Below, piece by piece: positions 1-7,022 of a DNA stretch of 10,105 bases. Both the position numbers and the translations under genes were made by a program. The notes under the pieces were generated by a model. It saw only the letters and a list, made by a program, of their open reading frames with translations. It was not told the DNA's origin and searched no databases. How positions within the stretch are numbered: position 1 is the stretch's first letter; every line of letters starts with the position of its first letter. The DNA is from Gemmobacter sp. (GTDB lineage: Bacteria; Pseudomonadota; Alphaproteobacteria; Rhodobacterales; Rhodobacteraceae), in the NCBI GenBank assembly GCA_003509785.1, contig DOMY01000041.1, positions 57,282 to 67,386 on the forward strand, written 5' to 3'.

Positions 1-320
1 TCTGGCAGGATCTGTGCTGCGGCCTCGCATACAAGCCGCGCCAGCCGCTCGCCCGTCTGGCCCTCGTCGGGCACAACCAGCGCCTGTTGCAGGCCGAAAC
101 GGGTTTTCAGCGCATCCGCCACAGAGTTCAGGCGGAAGTGATCGCCGGAGATTTTCACACAGACAATCTGCCGCTCTTTTGCCAGTTTCAGATAGCTGAT
201 GATCGTCGGCCGCGACAGGTTCAGCTGCTTGGCAATTTCGCCTTGGGTTAAATTCTTGACGAAATAGAGCCAGGCGACTTCTGCGACCGTGCGATTGGCT
301 GGCTGATTGCTGCGTGACAT
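1..320 (-). CDS. SorC-family sugar-binding transcriptional regulator (C-terminus cut by window edge)
   Basis: The first 106 residues of a DNA-binding regulator are visible; family members run to about 310-330 residues, so most of the effector domain lies outside the window. It starts MSRSNQPANRTVAEVAWLYF. A helix-turn-helix sits at about residues 25-47 (TQGEIAKQLNLSRPTIISYL), followed by the start of the sugar-phosphate-binding domain (LKTRFGLQQALVVP, about residues 70-83). This is the pattern of SorC/DeoR-type regulators such as SorC, LsrR and EryD, which usually respond to a phosphorylated sugar. The ATG is preceded by AAGGGAG at a good distance and lies 23 bases after the stop of the aldolase-like gene, so it is probably the last or a late gene of the catabolic operon. 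By inference it controls that operon. The family call is firm; the effector is unknown. Confidence 0.88.
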   Translation of the reverse strand, partial: MSRSNQPANRTVAEVAWLYFVKNLTQGEIAKQLNLSRPTIISYLKLAKERQIVCVKISGDHFRLNSVADALKTRFGLQQALVVPDEGQTGERLARLVCEAAAQILP

Positions 321-343
321 GCGTTCTCCCTTACGCCGGTGGC

Positions 344-1363
344 TTAGCCCGCCGTGGCGGCGTGGTGAAGCACATCTTCGGAAATGCGCAGGTCGCTGTC
401 CAGATCACGGTCCGGCGCAAGACCCAGCCGGGCGAGATCGGCGTGATAGCCGCGCACGGCCTCGGCCGGGGTGGCAGCACGATCGGCAACAGTGCGCATC
501 CAGCGGATCAGCGCAGGTTGGTCCTCCGCCATGTTGATCTTGCGCCCGAACAGCGCCAGACGCCCGCCAAAGCGTTCGGCCTGGGCCACAAGCTCGAATG
601 TGTCGCGGTTGGTTCCGCTTCCGCCCCCCAGCACCCCAACAACAAGCGAAGGATCATGAGTGGCCAGTTCTAGCAGTGCATCTGGCCCATTATACGCGAT
701 CTTCAAAAACTCTGGCCGTTCTGCCCGCGTCAGGCTTCCCATCGCGCGCGTAATGCAATCATTGACGAACGCGCCCATATCTCGGGGGGCCACGCCGATA
801 TCCACATTGGGATTGAACACTTCCAGAAAGTGCATGATGCCTGCTGCCCGTGCTTCGGCCCGGAAAGCCGCATAGGCCTCCAGCGCGGCTGCATCGCGTT
901 CGGCGTCGTTCAGAAAGGTGATCGAATACAGGCACAGCGGCGCCCGGGCAAAGGCCAGATCAGCGCCGCGATAGGGGCGCGAGGGGAAGTTGCGATATTG
1001 CCCACCCCGCACAATGCCCCATACATCGGTTGCCTCATTCGCGCGGAAGGCCGGCATGACTGCCGATCCGTCAAAAGCGCCGGATTCAGCCAGCGCTTCG
1101 ATATTGCTGGCAGAGGCAAGCAGGATATCGACCAGATCCTGTGCGATCAGCCCGCGCATCTGATCCAGAAATTCCGGCCGGGTCCGGTTGCCCGAAGCAC
1201 GGCCCGTCGCATCGCGCCTGCGGCCGGTGGTCAGGATACCACCTGAAAGATCGGCATCCTTGGCATCGGCAATCATGAAATCGCCGGTGCGATAGCCACC
1301 TGCGCGGATCCGGGCGATCTTGTCGGCAAAACGGGTCTGGCTGGAGGGCAGCAGATTTGGCAT
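344..1363 (-). CDS. Class I aldolase-like (DhnA/LacD-type TIM barrel) protein
   Basis: Protein of 339 residues. The chosen ATG (MPNLLPSSQTRF) lies 10 bases after the stop of the ATPase gene; a longer in-frame start at 1504 would run far into the ATPase gene and is unlikely. Features of Schiff-base TIM-barrel aldolases are visible: GDFMIADAKDAD near the N-terminus (residues 27-38), strand LVDILLAS (77-84), MHFLEVFNPN (177-186), a candidate catalytic lysine in EFLKIAYNG (K221), and two likely phosphate-binding loops, GVLGGGSGTNRDT (243-255) and ALFGRKIN (270-277). The phosphate loops suggest a phosphorylated substrate, which fits the kinase and GlpD-like enzyme in the same operon. The likely job is cleavage or rearrangement of the ketose phosphate they produce. 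I do not recognise a characterised orthologue, so the exact reaction is unknown; a thiolase role like that of LsrF is also possible. Confidence 0.75.
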   Translation of the reverse strand: MPNLLPSSQTRFADKIARIRAGGYRTGDFMIADAKDADLSGGILTTGRRRDATGRASGNRTRPEFLDQMRGLIAQDLVDILLASASNIEALAESGAFDGSAVMPAFRANEATDVWGIVRGGQYRNFPSRPYRGADLAFARAPLCLYSITFLNDAERDAAALEAYAAFRAEARAAGIMHFLEVFNPNVDIGVAPRDMGAFVNDCITRAMGSLTRAERPEFLKIAYNGPDALLELATHDPSLVVGVLGGGSGTNRDTFELVAQAERFGGRLALFGRKINMAEDQPALIRWMRTVADRAATPAEAVRGYHADLARLGLAPDRDLDSDLRISEDVLHHAATAG

Positions 1364-1373
1364 GATTTGGCTT

Positions 1374-2444
1374 TCAGATAAGGCAAGACCGGCCGGTGGC
1401 ACGATCAAAGATGTGAAGATGTTCCGGGGCGAGGGCGAAACTTGCGGTATCGCCCGGTGAAAGATCGCGGAAGTGTCTGGTAACGAAAGACATTTCTGCG
1501 CCATCCACCTCAGCTATCACCTGTCCTTCAGCGCCCATGTTTTCAACCAGAACCACGGTGCCCCGGATTGCACCGGCCGTGCCTTCGGCTACCAGCCCCA
1601 TGCGCGAGGGGCGCAGGCCAAGCTCTACCTCTTGCCCATCGCTTACAGAAAACCGGCCTGAGGGCAGCGGAATACGGACGCTGCCTGCCACGGCAGCACC
1701 ATTTTCGATCCGACCCAGCCGGAAGTTCATGCTGGGCGATCCGATGAAATCCGCGACAAAGCGGGTCGCTGGCCGGTCAAATATCTCGTCTGGGGTGCCT
1801 TGCTGTTCAATCTGGCCTGCACGCATCAGCACGATACGGTCGGCAATGGTCATCGCCTCCAACTGGTCATGGGTCACGAAGATCGTGGTTGTCTGCAGGG
1901 TGTTGTGCATCTTGCGGATTTCCGTGCGCAGCTTTTCGCGCAGCTTGGCATCCAGATTCGACAGCGGCTCGTCGAACAAGAACACCTTTGGCGTCTTGAT
2001 CATCGCCCGCGCCATGGCGACGCGCTGCTGCTGCCCGCCCGACATGTTCTTGGGCTTTCGGTCCAGCAGCGGATCAAGGCCCAGCATCCGCGCCACATCG
2101 GCCAGCCGCCGGTCGATCTCTGCCTTTGCCACGCCTGCGCGGCGCAGGCCAAAGGTGATGTTATCCGCCACGGTCATATGCGGATAAAGCGCATAGCTTT
2201 GAAACACCATGGCCACGCCGCGCTGGCCGGGGTGCAGATGCGTGACATCGGTGCCGCCGATGGTGATCCGGCCTGCAGTCACCTCTTCCAGACCGGCGAT
2301 CATCCGCAGCATGGTGGATTTGCCGCAGCCCGAAGGCCCAAGGAAAACCACGAACTCATGATCGGGGATCTGCAGGTTCAACCCTTCGATCACCGGATGG
2401 GCGCCGTAACTTTTCACGATGCCCGCACATTGGATATTGGCCAT
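1374..2444 (-). CDS. CUT1 sugar ABC transporter ATP-binding protein (UgpC/MalK type)
   Basis: A cytoplasmic ATPase of 356 residues, the usual length for MalK/UgpC proteins, that powers import through the two permeases upstream. All nucleotide-binding motifs are present in order: Walker A GPSGCGKST (36-44), Q-loop Q82 in VFQSYALYPH, signature MSGGQQQR (134-141), Walker B VFLFDEP (154-160), D-loop SNLDAKLR, and H-loop H192 in VTHDQ. A C-terminal TOBE-like regulatory domain follows from about residue 235 (FIGSPSMNF onward). The start is 5 bases after the stop of the MalG-type permease gene, with AAAGGG as the likely ribosome site just ahead of that stop. ATPases of this group are often shared between transporters, but position ties this one to the local importer. 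Confidence 0.95.
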   Translation of the reverse strand: MANIQCAGIVKSYGAHPVIEGLNLQIPDHEFVVFLGPSGCGKSTMLRMIAGLEEVTAGRITIGGTDVTHLHPGQRGVAMVFQSYALYPHMTVADNITFGLRRAGVAKAEIDRRLADVARMLGLDPLLDRKPKNMSGGQQQRVAMARAMIKTPKVFLFDEPLSNLDAKLREKLRTEIRKMHNTLQTTTIFVTHDQLEAMTIADRIVLMRAGQIEQQGTPDEIFDRPATRFVADFIGSPSMNFRLGRIENGAAVAGSVRIPLPSGRFSVSDGQEVELGLRPSRMGLVAEGTAGAIRGTVVLVENMGAEGQVIAEVDGAEMSFVTRHFRDLSPGDTASFALAPEHLHIFDRATGRSCLI

Positions 2445-2449
2445 GGGGA

Positions 2450-3274
2450 TCAGCCCTTTGCACGTCCGCCACCGCGGACCATGGTATTGATGAGGCCCAT
2501 CAGAAGGCCGATGAAAACAAGCGGGGGCAGCACCAGAACCACGGTCGCCGCATTGATCACGCCCCAGGGCACCTCTTTGCCCAGCGAGGTGATCGAGGCC
2601 GCCACAACCGGCAGCGTCGCGTTCTGAGCGGCCAGTGTCAGGGCCAGCAACAATTCGTTCCAGACCAGCACGAAAGTGAAGACCAGCGCACCGAATAGCG
2701 ATGGTGCGGCAATGGGCAGAGAAAAGCGCCAGAAAACCTCTGCCTCGGTGCAGCCTTCCATTGCAGCCGCCTCTTCGATCTCGCGCGGAACACGGTCAAA
2801 GGCGGGAACGGCAAGCCAGATCACCGTCGAAATCGTGGTCACCAGATACACCAGTATCAGGCCGCCCAGACTGTCGTAGATGCCAAGGTCAAGGTAGATG
2901 ACGATGAAGGGGATGGCGATGGCCACCGGCGGCATGAAGCGCAGCGACAGGACAAAGAACTGCACATCATCGCCATAGCGCCTTGCATGGCGGGCCAGCG
3001 TATGGGCCGCCGGGATGCCAAGGGCTGCGCCAATGCCCACCGCAACCGCAACCACGATCACGGAATTCACCAGCCCGTCGCGGATCGTGGGGTTGCCAAG
3101 GATGGTTGCAAAATTCTCCAGCGTCGGGGTGAAGAACAGCTTTGGTATTGGCGTCACGATATCACGCAGCTGTTTGAACGCGCCAAGTGTGGTCCAAAGG
3201 ATCGGGGTCAGGGCGACCAGCACCACAAGACCAAGGGCCGCACGGGCCATATTACGAAGGATCAGCGAGACCAT
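2450..3274 (-). CDS. Sugar ABC transporter permease, MalG type
   Basis: Inner-membrane protein of 274 residues with about six hydrophobic segments, the first at residues 11-30 and the last at about 240-262. It carries a normal EAA loop that docks on the ATPase (residues 168-188: EEAAAMEGCTEAEVFWRFSLP), including the conserved glycine G174. It forms the second half of the transport channel with the MalF-type partner. Its start overlaps the end of that partner's gene by 13 bases, which suggests translational coupling. The ribosome site GGGGAG is only about three bases from the ATG, unusually close; the next in-frame ATG (residue 9) has no visible site, so the first ATG is kept. Confidence 0.93.
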   Translation of the reverse strand: MVSLILRNMARAALGLVVLVALTPILWTTLGAFKQLRDIVTPIPKLFFTPTLENFATILGNPTIRDGLVNSVIVVAVAVGIGAALGIPAAHTLARHARRYGDDVQFFVLSLRFMPPVAIAIPFIVIYLDLGIYDSLGGLILVYLVTTISTVIWLAVPAFDRVPREIEEAAAMEGCTEAEVFWRFSLPIAAPSLFGALVFTFVLVWNELLLALTLAAQNATLPVVAASITSLGKEVPWGVINAATVVLVLPPLVFIGLLMGLINTMVRGGGRAKG

Positions 3275-4134
3275 TTTCTCCCCGCGCGCCAGATGAGGGT
3301 GAAGGCAAGTGTTGTGGCGATCAGCAGCAGGATCGACATGGCCGAGGCATAAGAGACCCGCCCGCCAAGGTTGATGCCTGTCTGATAGGCGTAAAGATCC
3401 AGCGTTTCGGTGGCGGTACCAGGGCCTCCGCCGGTCATCACGAATATCAGGTCAAAGGATCGCAGCGATTCCACCGCCTTGACCAGAACAAGGCTTATCA
3501 GCGGGCCTTTCAGCATCGGCAGGGTGACATAGGCATGGATTTCCCAGACCCGCGCATTGTCCAGCATCGCCGCCTCGATCGGATCGCGGGGCAGGGTTTC
3601 CAGCAGCTTCACAAGGATCACCGTGAAGAACAGGCCCCATTGCCAGATATCCACCACTGCCACCGAAACCAGCGCGATTGAGGGATCGGCCAGGAATTCG
3701 ATCGGGCCGATGCCGAAAAGATCGGCAAACCAGTTGGCCAGCCCCAAAGACGGAGAATAGAGAAAGCGCCAGATGAAGGCGGCAGCCACCCGGGGCAAAA
3801 GAACCGGCGCCAGGAAGGCAAAGCAGATCAGGTTCCGCCACAAGGGCCGCTTGACGGTTTCATGCACCAGCACGGCCAGAAGGATGGCAACAGCCAGTGT
3901 TCCGGTTACTGTTATCAGTTCCCAGATCAACGAGATTTCCAGCGCATTGAAGAACCGCTTGTCCCGCAGCAGGCGCAGATAGTTGTAAAACCCGACATAT
4001 TCGTAATCGGGAGATCGCAGAGCCCGGTTCATGACCGAAAACCAGACCGCGCCCGCCGTGGATATAGCGGCCAGCAGGCCCAGCACCGTCAAGGCAGGTG
4101 CAAGCGAAAGAAAGATGAACCGCTGACGGGTCAT
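3262..4134 (-). CDS. Sugar ABC transporter permease, MalF type
   Basis: Inner-membrane protein of 290 residues beginning MTRQRFIFLSLAPALTVLG, with the first membrane segment at about residues 8-32 and further ones near 68-90, 104-122, 155-176, 210-232 and 264-284. The EAA loop is at residues 187-206 (EAAMLDNARVWEIHAYVTLP). Here asparagine N193 stands where nearly all family members have glycine (EAAxxDGA). The VMTGGGPGTATETL segment (232-245) is typical of CUT1 permeases. The ATG is preceded by AGAGGT at a normal distance. It pairs with the MalG-type permease to move a sugar or polyol delivered by the binding protein encoded just upstream. Confidence 0.93.
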   Translation of the reverse strand: MTRQRFIFLSLAPALTVLGLLAAISTAGAVWFSVMNRALRSPDYEYVGFYNYLRLLRDKRFFNALEISLIWELITVTGTLAVAILLAVLVHETVKRPLWRNLICFAFLAPVLLPRVAAAFIWRFLYSPSLGLANWFADLFGIGPIEFLADPSIALVSVAVVDIWQWGLFFTVILVKLLETLPRDPIEAAMLDNARVWEIHAYVTLPMLKGPLISLVLVKAVESLRSFDLIFVMTGGGPGTATETLDLYAYQTGINLGGRVSYASAMSILLLIATTLAFTLIWRAGRKWSR

Positions 4135-4158
4135 GGATGTACCTCTGGAAAAGGGCCC

Positions 4159-4182
4159 GGTGCGACGGGGAGGCGCCGCACC
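4159..4182 (-). other. Intercistronic RNA hairpin between binding-protein and permease genes
   Basis: In the 57-base gap after the binding-protein stop, the minus-strand transcript can form a 9-pair stem (GGTGCGGCG with CGTCGCACC, one G-U pair) with loop CCTCCC. It is followed by GGGCCC and TTTT. Such structures between binding-protein and permease genes (for example malE-malF) protect the upstream mRNA or attenuate readthrough, giving more binding protein than permease. The stem is seen directly; its role is inferred. Confidence 0.5.
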
Positions 4183-4191
4183 AGGCGGCCG

Positions 4192-5472
4192 TCATTTGAC
4201 GCGCGACAGCGCGTCTTCGGCGGCGAACACGGCCTCATCCAGGGCGCCCTGAACATCGTCGCGGGTTCCGGTGAACAGCTCTTCCAGGGCAAGGCCCAGC
4301 GTATCCCCGATTTCCGGCCATGCCGGGCTTGCCATGATCAGCAGATTGGTGCGCGATCCGGTTGCCAGCACAGCGTCGATATATTCCTGCGGCACGGATT
4401 TACGGTATGCCTCGCTCTGCAGTGTGGAAACACGCCCGATATCCGAAGCAATGCCTGCAGCAAGTCTCTGTTGCTCCATCTCTTTCGAGGTGGCCCAGCC
4501 CACGAAATCGCCCGCGATCACCTTGGCGCAATCATCCTTGGCGCCAACGCTGGAAACGGCCCATCCATGCGCCCAGCCGGCCGAGGGCAGCGGCTCGGGC
4601 GGCGGCGCATAGGCCACCTTGCCTGCAACCTGCGATTTGGCCGGGTCTTCCATCCAGGGTCCGAAAACATCGCTTTCGATCAGAACCGCCACCTGGCCGC
4701 CACGAAACGCCTCGACCGAATCCGACCAGTTGAAGGTGCCCACACCGGGTGGGGCAGATTTCATCAGGTCGATATACAGCTCCGTCGCCTTTACAGCGGC
4801 TTCAGAGTTGAAGATCGGGGTTTCGCCATCCAGCCACTCGCCGCCCATCGCGCGGAAGAAGGGTGTCCAGCGCCAGACATTCATGCCCGACCCGCGTTGC
4901 CCGCGGGCCGCCCAGCCGTATACCTTGTTGTCGGGATCATGGGTGGCCTTGATGGCCGCCACCATCTCATCCAGCGTCTTGGGCACGCCAAGCCCTTTGG
5001 CTTCCAGAAGATCCTTGCGCACCATCATCACGTCGCCCCCGCCGACGAAGGGTGCGAAATAAAGAACGCCGCCCGAAGATGCGACATTGGCCAGATCAAC
5101 GCGGAAATCCGCCAGATCATATTCAGCAGGCACCACATCGGCCAAGGGGTGAACCCAGCCTGCGCTGACATATTCGGCCAGATTGGCCTCGTCGATATAC
5201 AGAACCTGATAGGCACCGGCTCCGGTCGAGGCATCAAGCCGCGCCTTGGCCCGCCGCTCGTTTTCACCCAGCAGGGTGATCTTTACCTCTGTGTCCCATT
5301 TGGCGTTGAACTCGGCCAGATGGGCATCCAGTGCCGTGACAGCGGGCATCCCCTGTCCGATCACGCTCAGGCTGGCCAGCTGGCCCTTGCACTGCGCGGT
5401 ATCCTGGGCCGCAGCGGCCAATGGCAAAAGCGCAATACATACGCCCCCTGCGAGCAGGCGTTTCATTTTCAT
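4192..5472 (-). CDS. Periplasmic solute-binding protein of sugar/polyol ABC transporter (family 1)
   Basis: Protein of 426 residues starting MKMKRLLAGG. A Sec signal peptide covers about residues 1-22 (basic MKMKR, hydrophobic core, AAAA before AQDTAQ). The ATG at 5472 has GGGAG seven bases ahead; in-frame ATGs further upstream would bury the signal peptide and lack a site. Mature-protein features of extracellular solute-binding family 1 include LGVPKTLDEMVAAIKATHD, MNVWRWTPFFRAMGGEW, VLIESDVFGPWMED and a C-terminal GWAHGWAVSS/FVGWATSKEMEQQ region. It captures the substrate in the periplasm and hands it to the two permeases. Partner genes favour a polyol or sugar, but residue patterns do not fix which. 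A short hairpin (TGCCC-GTCA-GGGCA, 5526-5539) sits on the upstream kinase stop, within the 59-base leader of this gene. Confidence 0.93.
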   Translation of the reverse strand: MKMKRLLAGGVCIALLPLAAAAQDTAQCKGQLASLSVIGQGMPAVTALDAHLAEFNAKWDTEVKITLLGENERRAKARLDASTGAGAYQVLYIDEANLAEYVSAGWVHPLADVVPAEYDLADFRVDLANVASSGGVLYFAPFVGGGDVMMVRKDLLEAKGLGVPKTLDEMVAAIKATHDPDNKVYGWAARGQRGSGMNVWRWTPFFRAMGGEWLDGETPIFNSEAAVKATELYIDLMKSAPPGVGTFNWSDSVEAFRGGQVAVLIESDVFGPWMEDPAKSQVAGKVAYAPPPEPLPSAGWAHGWAVSSVGAKDDCAKVIAGDFVGWATSKEMEQQRLAAGIASDIGRVSTLQSEAYRKSVPQEYIDAVLATGSRTNLLIMASPAWPEIGDTLGLALEELFTGTRDDVQGALDEAVFAAEDALSRVK

Positions 5473-5531
5473 CTTCTCTCTCCCTGTTTGGCTGTCGTCC
5501 GGCCTGTCGCCCGATCCTCCGCCGATGCCCG

Positions 5532-7022
5532 TCAGGGCACCCCCGCGCACAGGTCCATCATTCCCCGGTCAAGCCGCTGGAATTCCTTGTATCTGTCATC
5601 ATAGAACGCCGTATGTCCGGGGTTCGGCAGATGGGTGCGGCCAATCCGGCTCATGGCGGCTGCAGCCTTGGTCAGATCGGGATAGATACCGCCCGCTACC
5701 GCCGCGCAGATCGCGGCCCCCAGTGCGCCAACCTCTTCTGCGGCCACAACTTCAACGGGCCGGTTGCAGACATCTGCAAAGACCTGAGCCCAATGCGGGG
5801 AACGTGCTGCCCCGCCCGTCAGACGGATTGCTGCAGGCCAGTTGCCGCCTGCATGGGGCAGAATCTCTTCGGCATGGCGTCGGTGCTGGAAGGCCACGCC
5901 CTCGCAGATCGCCCGGATCATGCTTGCCGTGTCATCGGTTGCGGCCAGCCCCACAAAGGCACCCTGACGCGGCTTTGGCCCATGGACATAGGGCAGAAAA
6001 TGGCAGCGCCGCGCAAAAACCGGGCTGTGATCCAGTGCTGCCACGGCTTCGGCGGCCGTCAACCGCCCTCCCATGGCCTTATCCAGATACCACCCCAGAT
6101 TGGCAGCGGAAGAAGGGCTGCCTTCGGCCACCAGCCGGGCGGCACCATCGCGGTGAATCATTCCCAACAGCGGCTGGCGGTCGGGCAGGGTGTCTGTCAC
6201 CTCCATCGCGTTGATGGCCCAGGTGCCCGCAATCATCACCATCCGCTCGTCCGATGTCACGCCCGCCCCCAGCGCGCAGGCTGCCACATCCATCATCCCG
6301 CCGGCAACTGGCAAGCCTTCCGGCAGCCCGGTTTCTGCTGCAGCCTTTGCCGAAACCCGCCCGGCCACAGCCGAACTGGGCAATATGGGCGGCAGCTTCT
6401 CCAGCAGATCTGCCCGGCCAAGCGCCTCCAGCAGCGGCAGAGAGTAACCGCCTCGCGCCATATCCATCAGCCCACCCCCGCTGGCATCCGTCGGATCTGT
6501 CAGCGCGGCACCTGTCAGGCAAAAGCGCAGGAAATCCTTGCAGGCCAGCCCCCACCGGGTTGCAGCCATGACTGCAGGCTCTGCCTCTGCAAGGCCTGCC
6601 AGCTGCATCACGGTTTGCCCGCCCCAAAGCCGGTTCCCATTCAGCGCCGACAGGGCAGGCAGGCGCCCCTGTTTTGCCAGCCTGTCGACCAGAGGTTGCG
6701 CGCGATGATCCACCGAAACGATCCCGGGCCGCGTGGCGTGACCCTCGGCATCCACCAGAAAGATGCCGTTGCCAAAGCCGGTGCAGCCCACCGCGACCAG
6801 TTGTCCTGCGGTGCCCTCTGTCAGCAGTGCCCGGATGGTTTGTGCGGTTGCCAGCCAGAAGGCCTGTGCATCGCGCTCCACCCGCCCATCAGCCAGGTGC
6901 TGTGTTTCAACCGCTGCATGGCGCTGGGCCACAATCCGGCCATCCGGCGCGACCAGCGCCACCTTGACGGCCGTTCCCCCCGCGTCGATTGCCAGAACCA
7001 GTGGCGTTTCTTGTTCAGCCAT
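5532..7022 (-). CDS. FGGY-family sugar/polyol kinase (EryA/LyxK-like)
   Basis: Cytoplasmic kinase of 496 residues, normal for the FGGY family. It phosphorylates a sugar or polyol with ATP. Visible motifs: N-terminal phosphate loop LAIDAGGTAVK (10-20), GFGNGIFLVD (82-91), substrate aspartate D105 in SVDHRA, likely catalytic base D245 in GGMMDVAACALG, ADP-binding GTWAIN (266-271), and the C-terminal LTGGAARSPHWAQVFADV (401-418). The ATG at 7022 overlaps the end of the GlpD-like gene by eight bases (ATGGCTGA) and has GGGAGG five bases ahead; an in-frame ATG at 7112 would only lengthen the overlap. Pairing with a GlpD-like dehydrogenase and a SorC regulator recalls EryA of erythritol catabolism. 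The family also includes xylulose, ribulose and glycerol kinases, so the substrate is not settled. Confidence 0.9.
   Translation of the reverse strand: MAEQETPLVLAIDAGGTAVKVALVAPDGRIVAQRHAAVETQHLADGRVERDAQAFWLATAQTIRALLTEGTAGQLVAVGCTGFGNGIFLVDAEGHATRPGIVSVDHRAQPLVDRLAKQGRLPALSALNGNRLWGGQTVMQLAGLAEAEPAVMAATRWGLACKDFLRFCLTGAALTDPTDASGGGLMDMARGGYSLPLLEALGRADLLEKLPPILPSSAVAGRVSAKAAAETGLPEGLPVAGGMMDVAACALGAGVTSDERMVMIAGTWAINAMEVTDTLPDRQPLLGMIHRDGAARLVAEGSPSSAANLGWYLDKAMGGRLTAAEAVAALDHSPVFARRCHFLPYVHGPKPRQGAFVGLAATDDTASMIRAICEGVAFQHRRHAEEILPHAGGNWPAAIRLTGGAARSPHWAQVFADVCNRPVEVVAAEEVGALGAAICAAVAGGIYPDLTKAAAAMSRIGRTHLPNPGHTAFYDDRYKEFQRLDRGMMDLCAGVP

Noticed and set aside
1364..1504. Longer start for the aldolase-like protein
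   Set aside because: It would add 47 residues in another frame of the ATPase gene with no ribosome site. The ATG at 1363, just after the ATPase stop, fits operon spacing.
5473..5550. Longer start for the binding protein
   Set aside because: It would place 26 polar residues ahead of a clear signal peptide. GGGAG is correctly spaced for the ATG at 5472.
3862..5604. Plus-strand open frame of 580 codons antisense to the binding-protein and permease genes
   Set aside because: It has no recognisable protein pattern and is His/Arg/Pro/Gln-rich as expected of a mirror frame in GC-rich DNA. The opposite strand encodes clear ABC-transporter proteins.
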